A DNA stretch of 64,000 nt from Bradyrhizobium algeriense (GCF_036924595.1 NZ_JAZHRV010000001.1:5580001-5644000), one strand, 5' to 3'. Counted from the first letter of the stretch, positions 53,701 through 61,680 are shown. Notes: generated by a model not told the origin, from the letters alone. A program made the numbers and translations.

Positions 53701-55313
53701 CGGATACCAGTTCGCAAGCAGACACGGTTGCGTCGTCAGGCGCGAGCGAGCCTGGCCAGCGGCCGAGCACACAGGATGCTGCTCAGCAGGCGGCGTCACC
53801 ATCGGATGCCTTGTCATCGGCACCTGATTCCGGCAGACCTGCAGCGAGTGGCGATGCAGCCTCCGCGCCGGCTGCGCATGACAGCGTCAGCGAAGTTGCG
53901 CCTCCGGTCGATGCAGGCGGACACATCACGCTGGTGAGCGTCAACGACTGGTACAATCCGAGCTGGGGCGGCGGTTATAACGCGACCTTCCAGCTCACCC
54001 TGACGGACGACATGTTGCAGGGCGGCAGCCTCGAGGGATGGAGCCTGCAGATCGGCGTCAACAACCCGAACGCGGCCGTCTCGACTGGCTGGCTTGACGG
54101 CTTCAATGGCACGGTCTCCTTCGATCCCACGACAGGCACGTTCAGCAACGCCGGACAGGATTACCAGCCCGAGCTGCATGCAGGCGACACCATCCAGTTC
54201 TCCATCCAGGTGCAGAACGCCGGCTTCGACAGGAACGACCTCTCGTTCTCGTTCCAGGACCTCGATCCCGTGCCCGCATCGACGACTGCGAGTACCGGCA
54301 CAGGCGTCGCAGCAACAGCGCCAGATGCCGGTACATCTTCAGATGCCGCCGATGTGCAAACGGCGTTCGTGCCGGCGGAGGTTGGCGCCGGCGAACAAGT
54401 CGCGCACGATTCCCCTCATACAGGCAGTGCTGCAGGCGACGCTCAACCGCAGCCGGCCACCGTTGTGACGGAAGAGGCTGCGGCACATGCCGGTGCCGCT
54501 GCTGCTGCAAGCGATGGCCAGGGCGCCGATCAGCGCCAGACGACAGCAGATGCGCAAACCGGCCATGCATCGGTAGCCGATGCGGGTGCGGCCGATCGCG
54601 ATACTTCGGTCACGAGTGTCGGCGATGAGCATCAGGCGGTGGCCGGAAGCGGTGCCGCGGACGTGACGACACGCGCCGAGTCGGATGTAGGGGCGAGCGC
54701 CGATCACGGGGCGCATCACGGTCAGGGCCATGGCCATGAGGACATGGGACTGCATCTTGGTCAGGACCCTGCCAGCCACGACGATCACGGCGACGGAGGA
54801 CTGTACCTTGGCCAGGATCCTGCCGGCCATGACGACCATGACGACAGGGGACTCCATCTTGGCGAGGACCCGGCGGCCCACGATGACCACGGAGACATCG
54901 GACTGCTCATCGGACAGGATCATGACGCGCTGGGCGGCGCAGCGCAGGCGGGCCTAGGTCCTGTCACTCCGGATCAAGCAGCCACGACCCCTTCGACGGC
55001 AGGCGCCTATCTGGATTTCGTCGAGTCGCCGAGCATCGATCACGCGTCAATGGCACAAGCGGCCGACCAGCAACCGGCGGCGGGCGCCGCCGATTATCTC
55101 CACATGGTCACGGGAGCCGATCAGGGAGCGCACGAACCGCCGCCGCCCGATCATCTCTTTGCCGACGCCCAGATCGACCACAGCCACGACTCCGGGGCCG
55201 GCCTTCACGACCCGCACGCGGACGCCGTCCACGATGATGCGAGCCTCGCCGCCGCGGCTACGCCCCCGGAGCCGATGCCCGCGGAGCAGGATCAGGGCCA
55301 TGGCGGGCACTAG
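47787..55313 (+). CDS. Giant VCBS-repeat adhesin with two CBM2-like domains
   Basis: The 2508-residue protein starts at an ATG with AAGGAG upstream. Residues 1-195 are disordered, Pro/Gly/Asp-rich. Residues about 195-1670 hold 14 VCBS repeats of about 105 residues (each opening with a VPVISGT-like strand). Two copies of a carbohydrate-binding-like domain (NDWYNPxWGGGYNATF, about 1680-1795 and 2040-2160) are separated by an Ala/Ser/Thr/Asp-rich linker. Residues about 2310-2380 have His/Asp repeats (LGQDPASHDDHGD type), and the end is HGGH. No RTX nonapeptides are seen. A surface adhesin or biofilm role, secreted by the flanking type I system, is inferred. Confidence 0.9.
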   Translation: MAKSGQPRDKTRSAAPSSRKSGTESDSKLSKAIDRPIGAPDKAREEAPIGWDFGPDGHQPPIIPVPDEGAPADAAPPSGTDQSSARQGDENLPDGTGGAAPVASDAGSAAIAGVDDVAGEDGRISGPALHARGSGSLDAAAPVLRPVDPGGDSRPAPAPPAGGGGGGSSGDDRGQPEESYPGQQEDDTPGTVSPNAPPIVSGGHESEVTEDTILTSSGQLIATDEAPGSISWSVQGGTGAYGSLTIDADGRWTYTMDNDSPAVQGLKASDTVQEIYTVRVTDSAGEVVDQQITITIKGTNDLPVISGTHTGEVTEDTALEAGGTLTTTDVDVGDTATWSMVGDSDGTYGVLTLNPDGSWSYALDNDAAQGLKAGETVQEIFTIKATDSAGAEVTQQVTVTVTGTNDVPVISGTATGAVDEDGSLTAQGVLTTSDADVGDTASWSVVGSDAGKYGELTLNPDGSWSYALDNDAAQGLKAGETVQEIFTVKATDSEGASVTQQVTVTVAGTNDVPVISGTATGTVAEDGTLTAQGALTAGDADVGDTATWSVVGDSDSTYGALTLNSDGSWSYVLDNDAAQGLKAGETVQEIFTVKATDSEGAAVTQQVTVTVTGTNDVPVISGTATGAVGEDGALTAQGALTTSDADIGDTATWSVVGNDAGQYGELTLNADGSWSYALDNDAAQGLKAGETVQEIFAVKATDSAGAEVTQQITVTVTGTNDVPVISGTTTGAVAEDRTLTAQGALTTTDIDVGDTATWSVVGNDTGQYGELTLNTDGSWSYALDNDAAQGLKAGETVQEIFTVKAMDSAGASVTQQVTVTVTGTNDVPVISGTETGLVAEDGTLTAQGSLTSSDADIGDRATWSLVGDDTGQYGSLTLNPDGSWSYALDNDAANVQGLANGDTAQDIFTVGVTDSSGATVTQQVTITVTGTNDAPLISGTGTGTVEEDGDRTAKGVLTATDNEGGRLTWQLVGDGDSQYGSLSLDSRGNDAGWHYGLDNKAAQGLREGETVQEIFTVRVTDASGASTDHTVTVTIVGTNDVPVISGTTTGAVREDGTLTAQGTLTSSDADIGDTATWSLVSDDTGHYGELTLNADGSWSYALDNDAAQGLKAGQSAQEIFTVKATDSAGAEVTQQVTVTVTGTNDVPVISGTTTGAVGEDGPLTAQGALTASDADVGDTATWSVVGDSDSTYGALTLNPDGSWSYALDNDAAQGLKAGETVQEIFTVKATDSAGAEVTQQVTITVTGTNDVPVISGTTTGAVGEDGTLTAQGALTTTDADVGDTATWSVVGNDTGQYGDLTLNTDGSWSYALDNDAAQGLKAGETVQEIFTVKATDSEGASVTQQVTVTVTGTNDVPVISGSATSAVAEDGTLTAQGALTTTDADVGDTATWSVVGNDTGQYGELTLNTDGSWSYALDNDAAQGLKAGKTAHEIFTVKATDSAGAEVTQQVTVTVTGTNDVPVISGTATSTVAEDGTLTAQGALTASDADVGDTVTWSVVNDGRGTYGDITVDQDGHWSYVLDNDSAQGLRDGQNAQEIFTVKVTDSSGATSEHQVTVTVAGTNDAPVISGAFTGETQEDVTLVTSGDLVAKDVDVGDTVTWSVDGSATSDYGSLTVDPESGHWVYTLNNDAAQSLQPGQVVHDSFTVQATDQSGATTTQVVTVNVTGTADEPPPPVDAGGDITLVNVNDWYNPAWGGGYNATFELTLTDDMLQGGSLEAWILQVVVNNPNAVISGGWLNGFDGTVSFDPATGKFSNVGQGYQPELHAGDTIQFTIEVQGTGYNRDDISFSFQDADLAPTATAKFSAVVAATAPDIDTSSDAAASAANAAATAVALDHDASPSTDSTHATTAQTSDQAPSDHLADTTTAGTSDASGPATHPADQTVAATDGQEATAPASSDATGTAAAAQPAAEPPAPSDAQQPSAAPGEDIAHVEPTVAANAGDAPATDATHTDSGAAAVGGDQHDATASADTSSQADTVASSGASEPGQRPSTQDAAQQAASPSDALSSAPDSGRPAASGDAASAPAAHDSVSEVAPPVDAGGHITLVSVNDWYNPSWGGGYNATFQLTLTDDMLQGGSLEGWSLQIGVNNPNAAVSTGWLDGFNGTVSFDPTTGTFSNAGQDYQPELHAGDTIQFSIQVQNAGFDRNDLSFSFQDLDPVPASTTASTGTGVAATAPDAGTSSDAADVQTAFVPAEVGAGEQVAHDSPHTGSAAGDAQPQPATVVTEEAAAHAGAAAAASDGQGADQRQTTADAQTGHASVADAGAADRDTSVTSVGDEHQAVAGSGAADVTTRAESDVGASADHGAHHGQGHGHEDMGLHLGQDPASHDDHGDGGLYLGQDPAGHDDHDDRGLHLGEDPAAHDDHGDIGLLIGQDHDALGGAAQAGLGPVTPDQAATTPSTAGAYLDFVESPSIDHASMAQAADQQPAAGAADYLHMVTGADQGAHEPPPPDHLFADAQIDHSHDSGAGLHDPHADAVHDDASLAAAATPPEPMPAEQDQGHGGH
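48690..52500 (+). repeat. 315-bp tandem DNA repeats within the adhesin gene
   Basis: The segment coding for the middle VCBS units repeats with a period of 315 bases: the GTCCCGGT or GTGCCGGT junction recurs at 49005, 49320, 49635, 49950 and 50265. Near-identical blocks such as CTCGACAACGATGCGGC recur. Such identity favours unequal crossover and copy-number change, and is a hazard for short-read assembly. Confidence 0.9.
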
Positions 55314-55398
55314 CGTCACGGCCGGCGGTTCGAACCTTCGGGCACGCCAGGCGGTGGAGCATCCTTATTCGGCGCGCGGTCCGGATCGAGCCCGATTT

Positions 55399-55735
55399 AT
55401 GAACGACATCGACATCTTGATCGGTGATCTCCAGCGTGTCGACGGGCAGATTGCGGTCGTTGTCATCGATGCTGCTACACCAGACCAGTACGACGAACTC
55501 ACACGTACCATGGGAACGGCCGCCGCCGATTTGTTCGGCGATGCCATGGCCGCCTCGATCAGCGCGCGCTTGCCGACAAGGGCCCGGCTCTACAGTTTCT
55601 CGGCCGCGCGGTTCGGCGTCCTGCAAGTCGACAAGCCCGGCCGCATCGAGGCGTTCCTTGACAGGCTCGCGTACGGCATGCGGGGCTGGGAGCCGATCGG
55701 GCCGACTATTCCGGCGGCGACCTCGCTGGTCGGAC
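55399..55735 (+). pseudogene. 5' remnant of a degenerate GGDEF protein
   Basis: From the ATG at 55399 about 112 residues look like a GGDEF-type fold: IAVVVIDAATPDQYDELTRTMG, then GDAMAASISARL, then SAARFGVL where active enzymes have GGDEF. After SLVG at about 55734 the frame simply continues antisense to the diguanylate cyclase, with unnatural sequence, so the gene is truncated at that junction. The intact form would probably be a GGDEF/EAL-like regulatory protein downstream of the adhesin gene. Confidence 0.65.
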
Positions 55736-55755
55736 GGTGCCGGAGCCTTGAAATC

Positions 55756-57039
55756 CTATCCGACCTCCACCCGGTTTCGTCCGTTTTCCTTTGCCTGGTA
55801 CAGAGCCTCGTCCGCGCGCTTCATGATCGCGTCCAGATCATTCTCTCCGTCGGCCCGCGTCGCCACACCGATACTGACGGTGAAGGGAATGGCACGACCG
55901 ATGCTCCAGTCATGCTGGAAATCCCGCTTCTCGAATGTCGTTCTCAGCTTCTCTGCAGTCGCGCGCGCGTGCTCGGCGTCCAACCCCGGCAGCGCCGCCA
56001 CGAATTCCTCGCCGCCCCATCTGGCGAACACATCCATCTTGCGGCTGGCCGCCATCCCGATCTTGGACAGAACGCGAAGCACCTCGTCGCCCGCGTCGTG
56101 GCCATATGTATCGTTGACCTTCTTGAAGTAATCGATGTCGAGCATCAGCACCGCCAGCTGCTCGTCCGATTCCAGAACTTTCTCCATGACCTCGAGGAAT
56201 TCCCTGCGGTTTGGAAGGCCGGTCAATTCGTCCGTCACGGCCTGCTTCTGAAGCAGGTCCATCAGTCGGACGCGGTCCGTGATATCCCTGATGACGGCCG
56301 TGAATTCCAGCAATCCGCCAACGTTGATCTTGGATATCGCGATTTCGACCGGCAGCAGCGTTCCATCACGATGCTGCCCCCAAATCCGATTGCGCTCGTC
56401 CATTTGCCGCGAATTGACGGGCGAACGGGAAAACTGGTGGATGTAGGCGGAATGATGTGAGCGAAACTTCTCCGGCAGGAGGTTTACGAGGGGATGGCCG
56501 ATCACCTCGGATGCGTCATATCCGAACAGATTCTCCGCGGCCCGATTGAACAGGGTAATGTTGTGCTCCTGATCGACCGTTATGATCGCATCGTAGGCGG
56601 CATCCACGACGGACCGAAAGCGCGACGTACTCACCTCCAGCTCATGCGTCAGGATCATTTTCGGCGTGATGTCGAGACCCGTGACAAGAATCTCGAGCAC
56701 GCTGGAATTCCCGCCCGCGTGCCGGAACGGCTTGAGCGAAAGACGCCACCAGCGCGTTCCTCCCTTGAAGTCGTAGGCCTGCTCCAGTTCCTGGGCGATC
56801 CCGGTGTTGAAGCACTCCAGAAGCTTCTTGCGGAACTCGTGCCGCGCATAGCTCGGCATCTGCGCGTCGAGCAGCACGGATGAACCGCGGAGCCCGCCAC
56901 GCCGCCCGCCGGTCATGTCGAAGAAGCCGTCGTTACAGGCGGAGACGATCAGCTCACCTCCTTGACCACGCCCCACAATCGCAACACTGGCCGCGATTCC
57001 ATCAACGAATTGCTGGAGTGGATTGGACTTGTCCGCCAT
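55756..57039 (-). CDS. PAS-PAS-GGDEF diguanylate cyclase
   Basis: The 427-residue protein has two PAS domains (about 10-130 and 140-250, the second with NRAAENLFGYDASEVIGHPL) and a GGDEF domain from about 265. The active-site motif reads RWGGEEF and the substrate loop is intact (LMLDIDYFKKVNDTYGHDAGDEVL), so it should make cyclic di-GMP. No membrane segment is seen, so sensing is cytoplasmic. It lies in reverse orientation inside the type I secretion locus, consistent with c-di-GMP control of the adhesin, which is inferred. Confidence 0.92.
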   Translation of the reverse strand: MADKSNPLQQFVDGIAASVAIVGRGQGGELIVSACNDGFFDMTGGRRGGLRGSSVLLDAQMPSYARHEFRKKLLECFNTGIAQELEQAYDFKGGTRWWRLSLKPFRHAGGNSSVLEILVTGLDITPKMILTHELEVSTSRFRSVVDAAYDAIITVDQEHNITLFNRAAENLFGYDASEVIGHPLVNLLPEKFRSHHSAYIHQFSRSPVNSRQMDERNRIWGQHRDGTLLPVEIAISKINVGGLLEFTAVIRDITDRVRLMDLLQKQAVTDELTGLPNRREFLEVMEKVLESDEQLAVLMLDIDYFKKVNDTYGHDAGDEVLRVLSKIGMAASRKMDVFARWGGEEFVAALPGLDAEHARATAEKLRTTFEKRDFQHDWSIGRAIPFTVSIGVATRADGENDLDAIMKRADEALYQAKENGRNRVEVG

Positions 57040-57202
57040 GTGAACCTCGCTTCCGAGCCCCGAATGAACGTCGCATCCCCGCCATCAACAGAATGGAACT
57101 GATGAACTTGAATCGAACTTGATAGAACTTGCGCTGTCGCATCTCAAGAATAGCGCCAACGACCAGAGGAGAGAAGTCGCCTCCAAACAACGGAGGGTTG
57201 AT

Positions 57203-57221
57203 CGCCTCTTGGTAAGAGGCG
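57203..57221 (+). promoter_or_regulatory. Perfect hairpin upstream of the first ABC transporter gene
   Basis: CGCCTCTT (57203-57210) pairs with AAGAGGCG (57214-57221) around a three-base loop, 66 bases before the ATG at 57288. With no T run it could be an operator or a leader hairpin. The 248-base gap holds the divergent promoters of the cyclase and the exporter. Confidence 0.4.
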
Positions 57222-57287
57222 TCACCAGGGATAGAATATTTGCCGGAAATAGCTCCTCCGAACGTGCGTGCGGAAGGATGGTGAGCC

Positions 57288-58898
57288 ATGGCAACCTTCG
57301 ACGCAGCCAAGCCTCCAGGAGCGGTCTCACTCAGTGTGGCCGCATCGCTCGCAAGCCACACGCTGGCCCTCGCCCTTCCGCTCGCGCTGCTGCAGACCTA
57401 CGATCGCATCCTGCCGAACCAAGCCTATGGCACGACCTTCGTGCTCGCCGTCGGTGTCACCGTGGCCATTCTGCTGGAGGCCATGCTGCGATATTCCCGT
57501 TCAGTGTTGTTCGCCTATGTGGGATCGGCATTCGAGTCGGAAATGACCGTCCGCGTGGTCGATCATGTGATGCACGCCAACAGCAAGGCTCTCCATCAAC
57601 TCAGTGTCCCGGACCTGTCGGATGCGATGCGCGCCACGGGAGAGGTCCGCGACTTCTGGTCCGGCAATGCCGCCGTGGGTTTGCACGAATTGCCGTTCGC
57701 CGTGATCTACATCGCCTTGATCGCGTATCTGGGCTCGTGGCTTGCGTTGATTCCTCTTGCCTTTACAGCCCTCGCACTGCTTGCGGCGCTGGTAGTCATT
57801 CGGTCGGCAGCCATTGTCCAGCGCGAAGCCCAGGAAGCGCAGGTGCAGCGCCAGAAGCTTGGCTGGGGAATCTTCCTGGGCCTGCTCGAGGCAAAGGCCA
57901 TGGCCGCCGAGACGCTGCTGACGCGACGCTATCGCGATGCTGTCGGGCGCGTCATGGATACGGCGGCGCAACTGGAGAACCGGATGGCGCTGATCAGCGA
58001 GAATGGCAAGCTGATGGCGCAGCTCTCGACGATTGGCATCGTCACCGCCGGCGCCTTCATGGTGGTCGGCGGAGAATTGACGACAGGCGGCCTCGCTGCA
58101 TGCACGCTGCTGGCAGGGCGCTCGGTGGGGCCGGCGATGGGCGCCTTCGGCTATCTCAGCCGTCGCAATCAGCGGGGCGAGGCCGAAGGGCGAATAAGCA
58201 AAGTCCTGTCGCTGCCGCGGGCGCCGGTATGGACCACCGTTGGTGAGACGCGCCCCTTTACCGGTGGCACCATCGTCTTGTCGGGCCCTGCCTTGCACAG
58301 GGTGGGCGGTTCCGTCTCCATCCCGCAGGGCACCTTCGTTCATATCGACGCACCGAATGCTCCGGTCGCCACGATGACGCTCAGAACGGTGATGCGGCTG
58401 GAGGACTCGCTCGATCTTTCGATCACCTTTGACGGGTTACCGAACAGCGGCTATGACCCGCAGAGCTTTCGGCAAGGCGTGGCGGAAGCAGGTTCGCGCG
58501 GCGAACTGATCCGCGGCACCCTTCTCGAAAATCTCACTCTGTTCAGCCCTAACTTCGAAGCGGCGGCGATCCAGCTTTCGGAGCTGCTTGGCCTGAGTAC
58601 GTTCGTCGATGGCTTGCGCCAGGGCTTCATGACGCCGGTCGGCCCCGGTGAAGTGGAGATCATAAGTCCCGGCATCGCCGCCCGCATCGGCCTGATCCGG
58701 GCACTGGTGCGACAGCCGCTCGTCCTGTGCCTCGACAATGCCGACGGGTCGCTCGATCTCGACGGCGTGGCGAGACTCCGTGAAATTCTGAAAGGGATGG
58801 AGGGCCATACGACGGTGTTCCTCGTATCGAGCAGGCCTGCCCTTACCGAGCTCGCGGATATGAAAATACGCGTCGATCGCAGAAAGACATCGACATGA
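57288..58898 (+). CDS. Type I secretion ABC transporter subunit with degenerate ATPase domain (first half)
   Basis: The 536-residue protein has six predicted membrane segments in residues about 1-290, in the PrtD/HlyB style, then a nucleotide-binding domain. Walker A is absent (HIDAPNAPVATMT where GxxGxGKS/T belongs). The signature reads ISPGI ahead of AARIGLIRALVRQP, and Walker B LVLCLDNADGSLD has Asn-Ala after the aspartate instead of Glu. It probably pairs with the next gene product, whose start overlaps its stop codon by four bases, as a heterodimer exporting the adhesin. Confidence 0.82.
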   Translation: MATFDAAKPPGAVSLSVAASLASHTLALALPLALLQTYDRILPNQAYGTTFVLAVGVTVAILLEAMLRYSRSVLFAYVGSAFESEMTVRVVDHVMHANSKALHQLSVPDLSDAMRATGEVRDFWSGNAAVGLHELPFAVIYIALIAYLGSWLALIPLAFTALALLAALVVIRSAAIVQREAQEAQVQRQKLGWGIFLGLLEAKAMAAETLLTRRYRDAVGRVMDTAAQLENRMALISENGKLMAQLSTIGIVTAGAFMVVGGELTTGGLAACTLLAGRSVGPAMGAFGYLSRRNQRGEAEGRISKVLSLPRAPVWTTVGETRPFTGGTIVLSGPALHRVGGSVSIPQGTFVHIDAPNAPVATMTLRTVMRLEDSLDLSITFDGLPNSGYDPQSFRQGVAEAGSRGELIRGTLLENLTLFSPNFEAAAIQLSELLGLSTFVDGLRQGFMTPVGPGEVEIISPGIAARIGLIRALVRQPLVLCLDNADGSLDLDGVARLREILKGMEGHTTVFLVSSRPALTELADMKIRVDRRKTST

Positions 58899-61147
58899 CG
58901 GACGCATCCATTCCCTCTGCCTTGCCGAGCGCCCCAAGTGCCCCCTCAAGTGCCCCCCCAAGTGCGACGGCCGGGGCGCCGAAGAGGCCGCCAACGTGGA
59001 CCGAGACGGTGTGGCTGGAGCGCCTGGAAGCAGCCGTCGGACCCGATCGGCGCGCGGCGTCAGCGGTTGCGGATGCCTTGCCCGCGATGCTTGTGGCGCT
59101 CAGCTGGCTCGGCACGGCGCGAAGCTTGGCGGCCTTGCTGCCTGCTGCCGACGTGCCGATGACGCTGGATCATCTCGAGCAGATTCTTCCCGTCATCGGG
59201 TTCCGCACCCATCGCTTGCCGGCGACGGGTACGCCGTCGGACACCAACAAGCTGCCCGCCGGCAGTCTCGTCCAGACACGCGCCGGAGATGTCGGAGTCT
59301 ATCTCGGCCGGCCCGACGGCGAGGATCTCTGGCTCGCCAGGGACAGCTACTGCCGCCTTGCGCTTGGCAAAGATGACACGATCCTCGCAGTCGAGACTGA
59401 CATCGACTTCCACCCGGTCAATGAGGCCCGGCCAAACTGGTTTCGCGGTCTCTTCGAACAGATACGCGATGAGCTTTTCAAGCTCTTCGCGATGAGTTTC
59501 GTCATCAACCTGCTGGCACTGTCCGTGTCGCTGTACACCATGCTGGTCTACAGCATCGTGATCCCCTCGGGCGCGACGTCTGCGATTTGGGGCGTGATGC
59601 TGGTGGCAAGCGTCGCCGCGATAGGCGGCTGGGGGCTCAGCATTGGCCGTCAGGTCGTCAGTTCATGGATGGGAGCATGGGTGGGTACGCGCATCGGGGC
59701 CGTGACCATGCGCAAGATGCTGGCGCTTCCCGCCGAAATGACGACGCGGCTCGGCGTCCAGAACAACATGGTTCGCATGCGCGGCTTCGAGAACGCGCGC
59801 TCCTTCCTGAGCGGCGCCGGCGGCCTCAATCTGATCGATTACCCGTTCCTCGTGATCTTTCTGGTGGTGGTGGCCCTGCTGGGCGGTTGGCTTGTCTTTG
59901 TGCCGATCGTTGCTCTCTTCGCCTACACCGCGCTGGCCTTGCCGATGTCCGACTACGTGTCAAGCAAATCGACTGCGGCGGGCGTTGCTTCGGGTCGTCT
60001 CGAGGAGCATGCGGTGTCCGCCTTTCATGGCATGAACGCTTTCCATCAGGCTGGCGCGGACAGCCAGTGGCTTAGCCGGCTTGCTCAATTCGCGCGGGAA
60101 TCGGCGGTACGTAACCGTGACTACGCGATTGCTGTCGCCCGCGCCCAGGCGATTGGACAGATGTTGAGCTCGCTGACGGTGCTGGCGACGTTGTGCGTCG
60201 GCATTGTTCTGGTCCTCGGCGGCACGATGCATGCTGGCGGATTGGTGGCGACCATGATGCTGATCTGGCGGATCACGACGCCCGCGCAGCAGGCGTTCAG
60301 CTCCGTGGTCCGTCTTCGCCAGGTGCAGAGGTCCGTGCAGCAAATCGACCGGCTGATGGCGACACCAGCGGAAAGCTCGGGCTCCGAATTCACCAGTCCG
60401 GTGGGCCTCGCCAATGTCATGCTCACCGCCGACCGCATCTATTATCGACCGGACGCCGACTACGATGCCGCGCTGAACGGCGTATCCTTCAATGTGCGGG
60501 CCGGAGAGCGGACCGCCATTGTCGGCCCCAGCGCCGGCGGAAAGACGGTGCTGCTGGAGTGCCTGGCCGATTTGCGACGTCCTCACTCCGGCCGCGTTCT
60601 GATCGGTGGACGGGACATCCGGCAGTTCGACACCACGGAGTATCGCGCCTGGATAGGCTATGTGCCGCAATTTGTCCCGGCATTGCCCCTGACCGTCCGC
60701 GACTATTTTCGCCTGCGCGCGCCGACACTGACCGATGAGGAGGCCTTTGCCGCGCTCGATCGGGTGATCGGCGCCGACTGGCGGGAACTTCCACTGTTCG
60801 GTCGCAGCGCCGACAAAGTCCTGGATCGAGAGCTAAACCCGTTCTCCGACGACATGGCCGAACTGCAGTTCCGCTACCTCATGGCCTTTGTCGCGGCGAC
60901 ACTGAACCAGCCGGCAGTTCTGCTACTCGACGGCGATGGCATCGCCGGCACCCCAGAGTGGGACACGCGCATCCTGCGTTATCTCGATTCCATTCGCGGC
61001 AAGACAACGGTCATTTGGGCCCCTCATATCGCGGCCCATATCCAGGCCTGTCAACAGATCGTCGTTCTAGAGCGCGGCAGTGTGGTGCGCGCCGGCCCGA
61101 CGGCGCAGCCTCCCGCACCGGCGGAACGGACGACGGTGAGCGGATGA
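58895..61147 (+). CDS. Type I secretion ABC transporter with N-terminal domain (second half)
   Basis: The 750-residue protein has a proline/serine-rich start, a degenerate C39-peptidase-like domain (about 50-180, with no catalytic Cys evident), membrane segments at about 195-480 and an ATPase domain from about 500. Walker A GPSAGGKT is intact. The signature region is FSDDMAEL, not LSGGQ, and Walker B reads AVLLLDGDGIAG, lacking the usual glutamate after Asp. Together with the preceding subunit only one composite ATP site looks even partly equipped. The C39-like domain is typical of exporters of large adhesins, where it recognises substrate rather than cleaving. Confidence 0.82.
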   Translation: MTDASIPSALPSAPSAPSSAPPSATAGAPKRPPTWTETVWLERLEAAVGPDRRAASAVADALPAMLVALSWLGTARSLAALLPAADVPMTLDHLEQILPVIGFRTHRLPATGTPSDTNKLPAGSLVQTRAGDVGVYLGRPDGEDLWLARDSYCRLALGKDDTILAVETDIDFHPVNEARPNWFRGLFEQIRDELFKLFAMSFVINLLALSVSLYTMLVYSIVIPSGATSAIWGVMLVASVAAIGGWGLSIGRQVVSSWMGAWVGTRIGAVTMRKMLALPAEMTTRLGVQNNMVRMRGFENARSFLSGAGGLNLIDYPFLVIFLVVVALLGGWLVFVPIVALFAYTALALPMSDYVSSKSTAAGVASGRLEEHAVSAFHGMNAFHQAGADSQWLSRLAQFARESAVRNRDYAIAVARAQAIGQMLSSLTVLATLCVGIVLVLGGTMHAGGLVATMMLIWRITTPAQQAFSSVVRLRQVQRSVQQIDRLMATPAESSGSEFTSPVGLANVMLTADRIYYRPDADYDAALNGVSFNVRAGERTAIVGPSAGGKTVLLECLADLRRPHSGRVLIGGRDIRQFDTTEYRAWIGYVPQFVPALPLTVRDYFRLRAPTLTDEEAFAALDRVIGADWRELPLFGRSADKVLDRELNPFSDDMAELQFRYLMAFVAATLNQPAVLLLDGDGIAGTPEWDTRILRYLDSIRGKTTVIWAPHIAAHIQACQQIVVLERGSVVRAGPTAQPPAPAERTTVSG

Positions 61148-61375
61148 TAAAGTACGCTCGATTTGGTAGCGGCGAGCGACTCGCCCCCGACTCTCGTGTT
61201 GTCATGCTTTGCGATCAGCCGCGGGACGACCTGTAGATCGTGAGTTGTTCAAATGCGACTATCAAGTCGCAGTAAATCACAGACCGGCGTAGTACTTCGT
61301 GGAAAAAAGTAGCCGCGACTTCAAACTGAAAAGGCCCGTTCTGATCCGCAACTGCTGCGAGCGATTGATAAGGCT

Positions 61376-61420
61376 TGGTGGGCGCACCAAGAGCTCGAAC
61401 CTGGGACCCGCTGATTAAGA
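61376..61420 (-). repeat. tRNA-Lys-like 3' fragment (attachment scar)
   Basis: Read on the minus strand, TCTTAATCAGCGGGTCCCAG continues to GTTCGAGCTCTTGGTGCGCCCACCA-like sequence. This matches the anticodon-loop-to-CCA half of an alphaproteobacterial tRNA-Lys(CTT). The 5' half is missing and the T-stem has drifted (GAGCTCTTGG), so it is not functional. It probably marks the end of an element integrated at a tRNA-Lys gene elsewhere. Confidence 0.7.
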
Positions 61421-61472
61421 TGCAGCAGTGCAAGGGCATCCATCTAGTCTTGATCCCAGTTTCCTTAGCAGC

Positions 61473-61496
61473 GCACCAGTTTCGCACCCGAAACGA
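61473..61496 (+). repeat. TGGTGCGAAAC-type short repeat, copy d
   Basis: GCACCAGTTTCGCACCCGAA then ACGA has one change from copies a and b. It lies 50 bases from the tRNA-Lys-like fragment, which supports a link to integration. The rest of 61148-61680 contains no gene. Confidence 0.65.
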
Positions 61497-61680
61497 CGTA
61501 ATCGAAACACAACAAAAGCGGCCCGACTATCCGCGGTCCGTTCGGCGGCTGTGAATGCGGTTGCTTTTTGGTTGGACACAGCGTTCTCCCAACAGGACAA
61601 ATCCCGGCTTGCGGTCGGACGCGACCCGCTGCAGCGATCATCGCACCTTGCCTTGGCCAGTGATGGGCGCGATACTACCA

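Noticed and set aside
48243..53717. Long minus-strand frames opposite the adhesin repeats (up to 640 residues)
   Set aside because: They are periodic mirror images of the VCBS repeats and have no ribosome-binding site or recognisable fold.
47787..55313. RTX toxin
   Set aside because: No GGxGxDxxx nonapeptide repeats were seen; the repeats are VCBS and the tail is His/Asp-rich.
55159..56460. 433-residue + strand frame as one protein
   Set aside because: Only the first part from 55399 looks protein-like; from about 55735 it is antisense to the conserved GGDEF cyclase.
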